DNA from: Bradyrhizobium lupini
GTDB lineage: Bacteria > Pseudomonadota > Alphaproteobacteria > Rhizobiales > Xanthobacteraceae
Direction of reading: 5' to 3'
Assembly (NCBI RefSeq): GCF_040939785.1
Contig: NZ_CP162553.1
Location: 3,348,001 to 3,412,000 of the forward strand
Length of the DNA: 64,000 nt
Numbering within the stretch: the stretch's first letter is position 1; each line of letters begins with the position of its first letter. A program made the position numbers and the translations under genes. Below, one piece after another: positions 48,986 through 59,112 of the stretch. Under the pieces are notes generated by a model that searched no databases, was not told where the DNA came from, and worked only from the letters and a program-made list of their open reading frames with translations.

Positions 48986-51205
48986 ATGGAAGCTCGCGTA
49001 TCTGCCGCCTCAGCTTCATCGCGCCCATGGTCTCCGCCGCCCGATGCCAGCGACATCGTCAAGGGCATCCACGCCATGCTGCATCCGCGCAACATCGTGC
49101 TGGTGGGCGCGACCGACAAGCCCGGCAACTATGCCGAGCGCATCTGGAACAATTTGGTCAAATACGGCTACGAGGGCGGGCTCTATCCCGTCAATTCCAA
49201 GCGCGACACCATCTGGGGTGTCCCCTGCTACAAGGACTTTGCAAGCCTCCCGGAGAAGCCCGACCACGTGCTGGTGCTGGTGCCGGCGCGCTTTGCCGTG
49301 CAGGTGATCCGCGATGCCGCCGCGGCCGGCGCGCGCTCGGCCACCATCGTCACCTCGGGCTTCAGCGAGTTGCAGGACGAGGAAAGCCAGAAGCTCGCCG
49401 CCGAACTGCAAGCGGCCGTGCGCGAGACGGGATTGGCGGTCACCGGCCCGAACTGCCTCGGCAATTTGAGCGCGGGCGAAAAGCTCTTCACCAATATCGA
49501 CGACCGTATCGTCACCATGGAACAGGGCGCGGTGGCGATTGCCGGGCAATCCGGCGCCATCGTCATGGCGATCCGCCAGGCCCTGGAAGATCGCGGCGTC
49601 GGGGTCGGCTACATGGTGACGACCGGCAACGAGGCCGGGCTCGAGACGCCGGACCTGATGCGCTATTTCGCCGAGGATCCTAGCATCAAGGTGATCGTGG
49701 TCTACCTCGAAGGCGTGCGCAACACCAAGGCATTCCGGGACGCCTGCAAGGCGGCGCGCGCCGCGAGCAAACCGGTGATCGCGCTCAAGCTCGGAGCGTC
49801 CGAGGGCGGCCGCGCGGCGGCGATGGCACATACCGGCGCGCTCGCGGGCTCGATCGAGACCTTCGACGCCATTGCAACGCGCGAAGGGGTCATCAGGGTC
49901 GGCGGGCTCGACGAGCTGATCGAGACCACCGAATGTTTCGTCCACGCCGCAGTGCCCAGGGGCGACCGGCTCGCCGCAGTGACGCTATCCGGCGGCAAGC
50001 GCGGCATGCTGATCGACGCCTTCGATGCAGAAGGCCTGAATTTTGCACCACTCAGCTCGCATGTCGGCTCGGAGCTGGCAAAGATGCTCGGGCCGGGCTC
50101 GATCGTCGGCAACCCGCTCGACGCCGGCTTTGCCGCGGTGGTCGATCCCTCCGTCTACATGAAATCGATCGGGCTGATGATCGACGACCCCGATATCGAC
50201 ATCGTCATCATCGATGCCGAGCTGCCGAAAGCGCCGCACGAGTTGCGCGAGCGCAATCTGCGCATCGTCGACGAGATGGCCGGCCGGGCCGGCAAGCCGG
50301 TGATCTATATCAGCGCGATGTCGATCGGCTTCACCGAGTTCACCAAGACCTTGCGCAAGTCGCTGCCGCATCTGGCGGTCATGCAGGGCATGGATCGCGC
50401 GGTGATTGCGATCAAGTCGCTGCTCGACTACGCCAAGCTGCGCAAGGAAGTGCCTGATATCGTCTCCAGCTCGAAGCCTGCAGCGCGTGCCGTGCTTGAG
50501 AAGGCGCTGAAATCGGCAACCGGCGCCGCACTCGACGAGGTCGCCTCCAAGAAGCTGCTGAAGGCCTATGGCATCCCGATCTCGAAGGAGGCAATCGCAC
50601 AGACAGCAGCCGAGGCCGTGAAGATCGCCAAGCAGATCGGCTTCCCGGTCGTGGCCAAAGTCGTCAGCGCCGAGATCCTGCACAAATCAGATATCGGCGG
50701 CGTGGTGCTGAATCTCAACAACCCGGCCGCGGTGAAGAAGGCGTTCGCCGACATCACCGCGCGGGTGAGCAAGCTGAAGGGCAAGCCGAAGCTCGACGGC
50801 ATCCTGATCGCGCAACAGGTGAAGGCCGATCTGGAGCTCGTGATCGGCGCCTCCCTCGATGCCGAGATGGGTCCGGTCGTGCTGTTCGGCACCGGCGGCA
50901 TCGACATCGAGCTGATGAAAGACGTGGCGCTCGCCGGTGCGCCGCTGGACGATGCCGAGGCCCGGCTCCTGATCGGCCGCACCAAGGCCGGTATCAAGAT
51001 GCGCGGCTATCGGGGCAAGCCGGCCTTGCACGAGGCCTCCGCGGTGAGGGCGCTGGTCGGCCTGTCCAATCTGATCGCGGATGCCGGCGACCGGATCGCC
51101 TCGATTGATGTCAATCCGTTCCTGATCAATGCCAAAACAGGCGTCGCCGTCGATGCCCTCATCGTGCTGAACAATGCTGCGGCCAAACGCGCGGCTGGGC
51201 ATTGA
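48986..51205 (+). CDS. NDP-forming acyl-CoA synthetase (acetate--CoA ligase family)
   Basis: 739 residues in one chain: CoA-binding domain (about 25-160, HPRNIVLVGATDKPGNYAER), succinyl-CoA-ligase-like domain (about 175-490, IAGQSGAIVMAI and the His-loop AAMAHTGALAGS), and a C-terminal ATP-grasp domain (about 515-739, SKKLLKAYGIPISKEAIAQT, GPVVLFGTGGIDIELMKD). These enzymes make acyl-CoA from acid, CoA and ATP with ADP release through a phospho-His; relatives act on acetate, aromatic or hydroxycinnamic acids. It is monocistronic. CAACAGGTGAGG lies upstream of the ATG. Confidence 0.88.
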   Translation: MEARVSAASASSRPWSPPPDASDIVKGIHAMLHPRNIVLVGATDKPGNYAERIWNNLVKYGYEGGLYPVNSKRDTIWGVPCYKDFASLPEKPDHVLVLVPARFAVQVIRDAAAAGARSATIVTSGFSELQDEESQKLAAELQAAVRETGLAVTGPNCLGNLSAGEKLFTNIDDRIVTMEQGAVAIAGQSGAIVMAIRQALEDRGVGVGYMVTTGNEAGLETPDLMRYFAEDPSIKVIVVYLEGVRNTKAFRDACKAARAASKPVIALKLGASEGGRAAAMAHTGALAGSIETFDAIATREGVIRVGGLDELIETTECFVHAAVPRGDRLAAVTLSGGKRGMLIDAFDAEGLNFAPLSSHVGSELAKMLGPGSIVGNPLDAGFAAVVDPSVYMKSIGLMIDDPDIDIVIIDAELPKAPHELRERNLRIVDEMAGRAGKPVIYISAMSIGFTEFTKTLRKSLPHLAVMQGMDRAVIAIKSLLDYAKLRKEVPDIVSSSKPAARAVLEKALKSATGAALDEVASKKLLKAYGIPISKEAIAQTAAEAVKIAKQIGFPVVAKVVSAEILHKSDIGGVVLNLNNPAAVKKAFADITARVSKLKGKPKLDGILIAQQVKADLELVIGASLDAEMGPVVLFGTGGIDIELMKDVALAGAPLDDAEARLLIGRTKAGIKMRGYRGKPALHEASAVRALVGLSNLIADAGDRIASIDVNPFLINAKTGVAVDALIVLNNAAAKRAAGH

Positions 51206-51210
51206 TGTCG

Positions 51211-51300
51211 CGTAGGGCGGATTAGCGCAGCGTAATCCGCCAATTAGTCCATGGCCACACGAGGCGTTGGCGGGTTACGCTTCGCTAACCCGCCCTACGT
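51211..51300. repeat. palindromic repeat, CGTAGGGCGGATTAGCG type
   Basis: CGTAGGGCGG...CGTAATCCGCC at the left and GGCGGGTTACGCTTCGCTAA with CCGCCCTACG at the right form nested hairpins between the acyl-CoA synthetase and the MCE gene. Confidence 0.75.
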
Positions 51301-51351
51301 ACCATTGCAGCTCCTTCCAACTTCCCTCGTTTGGCCGTAAAATCACCCAGC

Positions 51352-52182
51352 ATGGCACGCGCGAGCAATCTGGTGATCGGAACGGCGACGCTGGCGGTGA
51401 TTGCCGTGGCGTTCGGCGGCGTCCTCGGCGTGCAGAAATGGCGCACCCTCCAGAGCCGCAGCCAGTTGCGCGTGGTTTTCGAGGGCGGCTCGGCCAGCGG
51501 ATTGCGCCGCGGCGGGCCGGTCAATTTCGACGGTGTTCCCGCCGGCCAGATCCTGTCGATCAAGCTGGACAATCCCCGCAAGGTCGTGGCCCTGGTGATG
51601 CTCGACAACTCCGCGCCAATCCGTAAGGACACCGTCGCGGGTATCGAGTTCCAGGGTCTCACCGGCGTCGCCGCGGTCTCGCTGATCGGCGGCGCGCCCT
51701 CGGCGCCCCCAGTGCCGCTGGACTCGGACGGCATACCCGTGCTGACCGCCGATCTTAGCGACGCCGAATCGATCGTCGACACCCTGCATAGTGTCGACCG
51801 CACGATCGTCAGCAACGCGCCGGCGATCAGGGAAGGCCTGCGCACGTTCGAGACCTACACCGCCGATCTCCGGAGCAAGGGCGGCGAAATCGATTCCGTC
51901 ATGGCCAAGGTCGATAGCGCCTTCGCGGGCTTCGACAAGGCGGTCACAAAGATCGAAGGCGTAGTGCCCGGCTTTGCCGACGGCAAGGCGGATGAGCTGT
52001 TCGAAAAGATCCACGGATTGCACGAGCTCGCCGACACCATGAGGAAGAAATCGGCGAACTTCCTCGAAGACATCCGTCGCTCGCTGCTCGACGTCAGCGA
52101 GGCCGCCAACAAGATGAGCGGGACACCCACACCGGCTGCCGCTCCGCGACCGCCGCGCAAGCCGGCGCAGCAGAAACGCTAG
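51352..52182 (+). CDS. solitary MCE/MlaD-domain protein
   Basis: 276 residues from the ATG at 51352; a TTG at 51331 would add seven residues. One N-terminal helix (LVIGTATLAVIAVAFGGVLG), then an MCE domain (about 35-115) with LRVVFEGGSASGLRRGGPVN and GVPAGQILSI, and a long helical tail with regular hydrophobic spacing, ending in a proline-rich stretch. MCE proteins form periplasmic lipid-carrying rings with ABC transporters. Here no MlaE permease or MlaF ATPase is adjacent, so it works with a distant transporter or has another role. Convergent with the autotransporter gene, three bases away. Confidence 0.8.
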   Translation: MARASNLVIGTATLAVIAVAFGGVLGVQKWRTLQSRSQLRVVFEGGSASGLRRGGPVNFDGVPAGQILSIKLDNPRKVVALVMLDNSAPIRKDTVAGIEFQGLTGVAAVSLIGGAPSAPPVPLDSDGIPVLTADLSDAESIVDTLHSVDRTIVSNAPAIREGLRTFETYTADLRSKGGEIDSVMAKVDSAFAGFDKAVTKIEGVVPGFADGKADELFEKIHGLHELADTMRKKSANFLEDIRRSLLDVSEAANKMSGTPTPAAAPRPPRKPAQQKR

Positions 52183-52185
52183 CCT

Positions 52186-55100
52186 CTACCACGCGTAGCG
52201 GACGACGCCCTTGCCGGCGTAAGAGCGGGTGACGTTCGAGAACTCGCCCTCGAAGGTCGTCGACGCAGACCAGCCGTTCATCCAGCTCATCTGCACCGCC
52301 GCTGTGGTCAGCGCGGAATCGTGCGCCTGGGCGGCGCCATTCACCACGAACGCGGATCCCGGCAACGTCTGGAAGACCGCACCGACGGTGCGATCCGGAT
52401 TGTAGTCATGCGCCCAGGCGACGCGGCCGCGCAGGGTCATCAGGCCGCCGGCTGCGGCAAAGGACTTGTCCGCGCGCAGGCCGAGTTCGGTGCGGGTGCT
52501 GGTCACGTCCTTGGCGGCATAATTCAGCGCGAAGACGTTGCTGCCGACCACAGCGAACTCCGAATAGCTCGGAAGGCTGAACACGGTGGCCTGGAGCGCC
52601 GCATAGGGGGTGAGGCCGATCCACTGCGAGGCATAGCGATAGCCGCCCTCGACACGGCCCGAGAGCGCGTTGGCGTTGAACTGCGCACGCAACTGATCCA
52701 GGCCGGCGGCGGTGACGATGCGATTGGTCGTGACGTCCTGCCAGCCATAGGCCAGCGCGGCCGTGACATAGGCTGGTCCTGCGTTGTGACGCACGAAGGC
52801 GCCGGCCTGGAACAAATCCGAGCGGCCCCAGCCGAGCCCGGTGACATTGAAGCCGGTGCCGCCGCCGGCGAGCGCAAAACCTACGATCGTCGACGGCGAG
52901 AAGCGATAATCCAGACCAACCGCCGTGCCGTACACGCTGCTGGTGGCGTTGTTCGAGCCAAGCGCCGCATTGCCGCCAGTGGCCTGCGAGCCGCCATAGC
53001 CGGCGGCCCAGACGTCCCAGCGCTGCTCGAATGTCAGCGGCGGTGCCTTGCGGTAGATCGAAGCAAGGGCGTCGCTGGCGTTCTTGCGGGTCGCGGCATA
53101 GGCAGTCGCGTTCGTCTCGTCGGCATAGGGCGTCGCGCCCGGTGCGCCGCCGCGTCCCGCGCTGAAGACGTCGGTCAACAAGCCGATAAATTGGTTCATC
53201 GCATTGAACGTCGTCTGCTGCGATCCCGTCCCTGATTCGCCGGAGGCTTGCGTCAGTCCCGTCGGCGAGAGATCGCCAGCACCACGGGAAGGCTGCCGGT
53301 GTTGTCGAAGTAGTGCGTCAGAATGTTGGCGACATTCTGCTGGTTGATATTGAGGCCGCCGCCATAGCCCAGCGCGAGATCCAGGAAGACGTTGTTGGGG
53401 TCGTAGCTCAGGGTCGCATGCAGGTTCGACGACAAACCCGCGACGACCGGATTGAAGCTGTCGGGCAGCGTGCCCGCGTTCAGGATCGTGTAGTGCTTCG
53501 CGATCGAGTCGGTCGGTACGACGACGACCGTGGCGCCGGCGAGCGTCGCCGTTCCCGTGACGACCGCGACGCCGTTGCTGGTGCCCGAGACCTGCACCAT
53601 GTAGTGCGACGCCGACGTAAACGAGAGATCACCGGACACGTTGAGCATCCCAGTGGGACTGCCCGGTGCTAGCGTGCCGCCGTTGACGGAGATGGAGCTT
53701 CCGACCGTGCCGACGCCACCGAACGTGCCGCCGGCCGCGACACTCACATTGCCATTGATGGTGCCGGCCAGCGTGAGCGTGCCGCCCAGCACGTTCCAGT
53801 CCTGATTACCCGTGCCGGTCACCGTCCAGGTCGAATTGTCGACCTTGTTGAAGGTCGAGAAGCCGTCATACTGAAGAAGGGGACCGATCAGGTCGAGGTT
53901 GAACGTATCCTTGCCGATGCCTCCGAGCTGGAACGTGTCGACGCCAGTGCCGAGCACCAGGCCGTTGATGATGCTGCCGGGTCCTAGCGTCAGCGTGTTG
54001 GGGCCGCAGACACAAAACTCGATTGCAGCGATTCCGGCCGCAGCGTTGATGTTCCCGGAGTTGAAGACGTTGGCCCCGCCGCTCACGCTGATGCCGACGC
54101 CGCCAGCACCGACGGTGATGGTTCCGGTATTGACAACGTGGTTTGTCGTTGTGAACGAGCTCACGTCGATGCCGAAGCCGGAATCGCCGACCGTGATCGT
54201 ACCTCTGTTGATGATGGTGTTGGAATCACCGAGAGCTACGATGCCTTCGGCGAAATCGGCCCCTGTGATCCGTCCATTGTTGCTGATCCTGGAGGACAGG
54301 CCCGTAAACGCGATGCCCGCACCGCCCAGACCCACGCTGATCGTCCCGTTTTGGTTGATCGCGACCCGATTGCCCTGCACCGCAATGCCGGCGGACGTGC
54401 CATCGCCCGACTTGATCGAGCCACTATTGGTGACCTTGGCGTCATCACCGAACAAGGCGATGCCGACACCAAAGTCGCCGGCCGTGATTGCGCCGAAATT
54501 GCTGACGATTTGAAAACTACCCTGCATAAAGATGCCAGCGGCACCCTGCCCGACCGAAATCGTGCCGGTGGCGGTGTTGGTGACCGTGTTGTTATCCATG
54601 GTCGCAACGATGCCGCCGGAGAAGCCGGAGGAATCGCCGACCTTGATCGCGCCTGCATTGGTCACGGTCGTGCCACCGAACGAAGCGAAAATCCCGATTG
54701 AATCATCGAGTCCGGTGATCGTGCCCGTCGCGGCGTTGGTGATCGTGTTGCTCTGGACCGCGAAGATGCCCGCGCCCGACGCGCCGATGGACAGCGCACC
54801 GCTGTTGCTAACGCTATTGTTGTTTCCTACCGAGATCGCGCTGCCGTGGTCGCCGGTGGTGACGGTCCCGGCATTGATGATGATGTTGTGATCGAGCGCG
54901 GAGATACCGAGGCCGTTATCAAGCACCGTGATGGCGCCGTTGTTGGTCACGGTGTTCGAATTGCCGCCATTGATGCCGGTGAGGCCCGAGCCCGCCGCCA
55001 CCGTGCCATTGTTAGTGATGACGTTGGTGTCATTGACGTTGATCGCCGCCGTGCCGTTATCGTTGACGCTGGCGCCAGTCAGCACATTTACGGTCAGATT

Positions 55101-55304
55101 GGTGACGCCGCCGCTTGCCGCAAAGCCGTCGGCATCGGTGCCGCTACAGGTGACGGTCTGCCCGCTTGCCGCCGGGTCGGGCGCGCAGTCCGCCTGCGCA
55201 GGTGTCGCCGATAGGCCGAGGCTGAGAACGACCGCCACGACAGACGAAGCGACCGCGGCAAGGCGCAGCCCAATCCGACCAGCCCTCGGCGGCCCAAATT
55301 CCAC
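52186..55304 (-). pseudogene. autotransporter (type V secretion) split by one frameshift
   Basis: Passenger frame 53253-55304 (683 residues): signal peptide ending ATPAQADC, then about 16 repeats of roughly 24 residues of the type TNAGTITVGDSGFGI (beta-helix), then a passenger-associated region. Barrel frame 52186-53199: linker to about residue 70, then the 12-stranded autotransporter domain (WDVWAAGYGGSQATGG) ending in the usual terminal aromatic, AW. Between them the passenger frame turns to ISRRRD and stops, while the next frame reads DLSPTGLTQASGESGTGSQQ into the barrel. Adding one base near 53274 gives a continuous 1039-residue protein. As read, no anchored autotransporter is produced. 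Confidence 0.85.
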
Positions 55305-55607
55305 TTTGATGCCCTCAGTCCAGCGCTCCCCAGCGGCGCCGCCGGCAAACTAGGCCGCCGGGCCCCTCCGTGGAACTACGGAATCGGCGGAATCGCTGGG
55401 GGACAGCAAAACCGGACTGATTCAGCGGACCATGTTGCACCAGAGGCACGCTTTTCCGGCGCAGCCTGGTCGATCCACGACGTTTGCGTGTTCGGTTCGG
55501 TCGCAATATTGACCGTCGTTCACATCAATGACTGATCATCTGGGGCGGCGCCGCGTCCCAACGGGAGCGAGCGGCACGCCTTCACACACACTGATTTGGG
55601 CAACGGC
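55305..55607. other. 303-base gap upstream of the autotransporter, no gene seen
   Basis: No open frame with start and ribosome site is convincing on either strand. It should hold the autotransporter promoter on the minus strand and the 3' region of the amidase operon. No strong hairpin or T run was found. Confidence 0.5.
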
Positions 55608-56649
55608 TTAGTAATTGGTGGGCGCCGCTTCATTCGGGATGCCGTCGATCGGGCATTCGGCGGTACCGGGCGTCGCGCGCGTCATCGCCTCGACCATGTC
55701 CCGGGTGCCTTCGGGATCGGCGATCCAGTTCTTGTAGAAATCATAGGGGCAGACGGCGAGGCCGCGCGGGCTTTCGCCGGAATTGATCATGCCGGTGTAG
55801 CCGCGGTGGACCAGCTTGTAGAGATGGTTCTGCGACTGGCCGTTGCGGCGCGCATCGCGGATCAGATGCTTCGACAGCTGGGCATATTGGATGCCGTAGT
55901 CCTCCTCGCCGCACTCGCCGAGGGTGCGGCCGTCGAAACCGATGATCGCGGAGTGACCGAAGTAAGAATAGACGCCGTCGAAGCCGGCAGCGTTGGCGAC
56001 CGCGACATAGACATTGTTGGCCCATGCCATCGCTTTTGAAATCAGGATCTGCTGCTCCTTGGCCGGATACATGTAGCCCTGGCAGCGCACGATCAGCTCG
56101 GCCCCCTTCATGGCGCAGTCGCGCCAGATCTCCGGGAAGTTGCCGTCGTCGCAAATGATCAGGCTGACCTTCATCCCTTTCGGGCCGTCGGAGACATAGG
56201 TGCAATTGCCGGGATACCAGCCCCTCGATCGGCACCCACGGCATGATCTTGCGGTACTTCTGCACGATGTCACCCTTGTCGTTCATCAGGATCAGGGTGT
56301 TGTAGGGCGCCTTGTGCGGATGCTCCTCGTGGCGCTCGCCGGTGAGCGAGAACACGCCCCACACCTTGGCCTTGCGGCAGGCCTCCGCAAAAATCGCGGT
56401 CTCTTCACCGGGCACCGCGCAAGCGGTCTCATACATCTCCTTGGAGTCGTACATGATGCCCTGGGTGGAGTATTCCGGGAAAATCACCAGGTCCATGCCG
56501 GGAAGGCCGGTCTTCATGCCCACCACCATGTCGGCGATCTTGCGGGCGTTGTCGAGCACCTCGGCCTTGGTGTGCAGGCGCGGCATCTTATAGTTGACCA
56601 CCGCGACGCCGACGGTGTCGTTGCTGCTGGAGATGTCACCGTGAAGCAT
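55608..56649 (-). pseudogene. amiE: aliphatic amidase (AmiE) with a 1-base insertion in a G run
   Basis: Starts [20 protein letters not shown] and follows AmiE of the nitrilase superfamily through FPEYST (Glu59), [20 protein letters not shown] and YRKIMPW (Lys134). At PIEG the frame enters a run of four G (plus-strand C at 56221-56224); removing one G gives [18 protein letters not shown] and continues SLIICDDGN (Cys166) to the end. Repair restores exactly 346 residues with the Glu-Lys-Cys triad in register. The enzyme hydrolyses short amides such as acetamide to acid and ammonia. It is the last gene of the amide operon. It is inactive if the shift is real. Confidence 0.88.
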
Positions 56650-56689
56650 TTGAATTGCTCCTCTACTCTGTTTGAGATTGCCGCGTGAA

Positions 56690-57064
56690 TCAGTGACTGA
56701 TCATCCAGGGCCGCGCGGTGGGAAAACCCTTGGCACCGCTCCTGGTCTTGGTCACCAGCCGCGCCGGCTTGTTCTTATCCGGCGCGTTCTTTGACGAATT
56801 CTTGCCCGTGGAGCAGCAGCCGCAACCGGGGCCATGCGAGGCCTTGTATTGCGCCAGCGTCTGCGGCGCGTGCGTGCTGCGCTCGTTGGCGGCGTGAGCC
56901 TTGCGCGTCTCCGACGGCATGCAGAAGAAGTTCGGGGCGGTCAGAATCACGCGGGGCGCCATGATTTCACATTGCGGACAGGCTTGCGGATCGTCGCATT
57001 CGGCCATCGGGCGCATATCCTTGAACGGACCGCAATCGTCACAGAGATATTCATAGACCGGCAT
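56690..57064 (-). CDS. fmdB: FmdB-family zinc-ribbon protein
   Basis: 124 residues from the ATG at 57064 with AGGGATGG ahead; the longer open frame from 57139 is not used. The N-terminal zinc ribbon has Cys8-Cys11 and Cys29-Cys32 (YEYLCDDCG and CPQC). A basic tail follows, with a second Cys cluster ([10 protein letters not shown]). FmdB was named as a putative regulator of the Methylophilus formamidase operon. It lies between formamidase and amidase genes, as expected for that role; its biochemical function is unproven. Confidence 0.85.
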   Translation of the reverse strand: MPVYEYLCDDCGPFKDMRPMAECDDPQACPQCEIMAPRVILTAPNFFCMPSETRKAHAANERSTHAPQTLAQYKASHGPGCGCCSTGKNSSKNAPDKNKPARLVTKTRSGAKGFPTARPWMISH

Positions 57065-57154
57065 CGCACCATCCCTACGCTGTTGTCTGTGAGAGAACTG
57101 TCGCGGCGGATGCGGGGCGGCAGATACGCCGTCTCGCATCCGGTCGCGCAGGGA

Positions 57155-58384
57155 TTACTTGTCCGGCGATATCGGCATCTGGATATCGCCCTTGATGTGC
57201 TTGATCGGACCTGCCGAGGACGGCATCACGTCGAAGTCGAAGATTTCCGTCGGCAGCCATAATGTGGCACAGGCATTGGGCACGTCGACGACGCCGGAGA
57301 TGTGCCCCTGAACCGGTGCCGTACCAAGGATCGAATAGGCCTGGGCGCCGGAGTAGCCGAACTTCTTCAGATATTCGATCGCATTCAGGCAGGCCTGGCG
57401 GTAGGCGATGGTGACGTCGAGATAGTGCTGCTTGCCGGCCTCGTCGACCGAGATGCCTTCGAAGATCAGATAGTCCTTGTAGTTCGGTGTGATCGGCGAC
57501 GGCTTGAAGATCGGATTCTTGACGCCGTACTTCGCCATGCCGTCCTTGATCACCTCGACCTTCAGATGCAGCCAGCCGGCCATCTCGATCGCACCGCAGA
57601 AGGTGATCTCGCCGTCGCCCTGACTGAAGTGGAGATCGCCCATCGAGAGACCGGCGCCGGGCACGTAGACCGGGAAGTAGATCTTCGAGCCGCGCGAAAG
57701 GTCCTTGATGTCGCAATTGCCGCCATGCTCCCGCGGCGGCACGGTGCGCGCGCCTTCGGCTCCGATCTTGTCCTTGACCTCGCCCTTGGCGCGGCCGCCA
57801 TGAGCGGTCGGCGCGAACGGCGGATTGGCGAGGCCGGGCACACGGGTCGGATTGGTTGCGATCAGCTCGGCCTCGCGCTTGTTCCAGGTGTCCAGCATCT
57901 TCGGATCGGGGAGACAGCCGATCAGGCCGGGATGGATCAGGCCGGCGAAGTTGACGCCCGGAATATGCCGCGACGAGGTGTAGAGACCCTTGATGTCCCA
58001 GATCGACTTCTGCGCCAGCGGGAAATGATCCGTAAGAAATCCGCCGCCGTTCTGCTTGGAGAAGAAGCCGTTGAAGCCCCACATGCTCTCCTTCATCGGG
58101 CCAACGTCGAGCAGGTCGACGACGAGGAGGTCACCGGGCTCGGCGCCCTTGACGCCGATCGGGCCGGAGAGGAAGTGCACGATCGACAGATCGATGTCGC
58201 GCACGTCGTCGGCGGAATCGTTGTTCTTGATGAAACCGCCGGTCCAGTCATAAGTCTCGATGATGAAGTCGTCGCCGGGATTGACCCAGGCCACGATCGG
58301 AATGTCGGGGTGCCAGCGGTTATGCACCATGTCATTTTCATAGGCCGACTTGGTGAGATCGACCTTGATCAGTGTCTCTGGCAT
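57155..58384 (-). CDS. fmdA: formamidase (FmdA/acetamidase family)
   Basis: 409 residues, the usual FmdA length. Opening MPETLIKVDLTKSAYENDMV, then HNRWHPDIPIVAWVNPGDDF, GPIGVKGAEPGDLLVVDLLD, PGLIGCLPD, REHGGNCDIKDLSRGSKIYF and GDLHFSQGDGEITFCGAIEM, all typical of formamidases. It hydrolyses formamide to formate and ammonia in the cytoplasm; the conserved Asp/His/Glu set is compatible with a metal-assisted mechanism. It sits directly after the urea/amide-type transporter genes and before fmdB and amiE, so imported short amides are the likely substrates. Confidence 0.92.
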   Translation of the reverse strand: MPETLIKVDLTKSAYENDMVHNRWHPDIPIVAWVNPGDDFIIETYDWTGGFIKNNDSADDVRDIDLSIVHFLSGPIGVKGAEPGDLLVVDLLDVGPMKESMWGFNGFFSKQNGGGFLTDHFPLAQKSIWDIKGLYTSSRHIPGVNFAGLIHPGLIGCLPDPKMLDTWNKREAELIATNPTRVPGLANPPFAPTAHGGRAKGEVKDKIGAEGARTVPPREHGGNCDIKDLSRGSKIYFPVYVPGAGLSMGDLHFSQGDGEITFCGAIEMAGWLHLKVEVIKDGMAKYGVKNPIFKPSPITPNYKDYLIFEGISVDEAGKQHYLDVTIAYRQACLNAIEYLKKFGYSGAQAYSILGTAPVQGHISGVVDVPNACATLWLPTEIFDFDVMPSSAGPIKHIKGDIQMPISPDK

Positions 58385-58411
58385 CGAGAAGCTCCCCTTT
58401 TACACGGTTGG

Positions 58412-59101
58412 TTAGACGGACAGATATTTCGAGACCTGCGCGGCATCGACGGCGTCGCGCGGATCATCACGGACGATCTCGCCGTTCTCGATCACCAGCA
58501 CACGGTCGGCGATATCGAGCGCGAAGCTCAGGACCTGCTCGGACACGACGATTGAAAGCCCCTTCTCGTCGCGGATGCGCTTGAGCGTGCGCGCCATCTC
58601 CTTGATGATCGACGGCTGGATACCTTCAGTCGGCTCGTCGAGCAGCAGCACTTTTGGCTTGGTCGCCAGCGCACGAGCGATCGCGAGTTGTTGCTGCTGG
58701 CCGCCGGAGAGATTGCCGCCACGGCGGTCCTTCATCTCCAGCAGCACCGGAAACAGTTCGTAGATGTCACCGGGTACTTCGGTTCCGCCGGAGACCACGA
58801 GGCCGGTCTCGATGTTCTCCTTCACCGTCATGGCAGAAAAGATCATGCGGCCTTGCGGCACATAGGCGAGCCCCTTGGCCACCCGCTCGTAGCTCGGCAG
58901 GCTGCCGAGCTCGGCGCCGTCCATGGTCACCGAGCCACTCTTGGCCGGCAGGATCCCCATCAGCGATTTCATCAGCGTGGTTTTGCCCATGCCGTTGCGA
59001 CCCATGATCGCCACGATCTCGTTGGGCGCGACTTTGACGTTGAGCCCGTGCAGCACCTCGCTCTGGCCGTAGGCGACGTGAAGATCAGAAATAGCCAGCA
59101 T
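58412..59101 (-). CDS. urea/short-chain amide ABC transporter ATPase, UrtE-like
   Basis: 229 residues: Walker A MGRNGMGKTT (about 34), signature LSGGQQQQLAIARAL, Walker B VLLLDEPTEGIQPS with the LivF/UrtE-type IQPSIIKE follow-on, and the switch His replaced by the VSEQVLSF stretch found in this family. It pairs with the UrtD-like ATPase on the HAAT-type transporter. Overlaps nothing; the formamidase follows 27 bases later. Substrate inferred as amides or urea from the operon. Confidence 0.9.
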   Translation of the reverse strand: MLAISDLHVAYGQSEVLHGLNVKVAPNEIVAIMGRNGMGKTTLMKSLMGILPAKSGSVTMDGAELGSLPSYERVAKGLAYVPQGRMIFSAMTVKENIETGLVVSGGTEVPGDIYELFPVLLEMKDRRGGNLSGGQQQQLAIARALATKPKVLLLDEPTEGIQPSIIKEMARTLKRIRDEKGLSIVVSEQVLSFALDIADRVLVIENGEIVRDDPRDAVDAAQVSKYLSV

Positions 59102-59112
59102 CGTCGCGCTCC

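Noticed and set aside
53899..54891. Open frames on the plus strand across the autotransporter
   Set aside because: Antisense to a repeat-rich passenger; the Pro/Val/Met-rich translations mirror the passenger repeats.
53900..55150. Regular short repeats that might suggest a CRISPR array
   Set aside because: The repeats are degenerate, in coding frame and encode a beta-helix passenger; there are no identical direct repeats with unique spacers and no cas genes.
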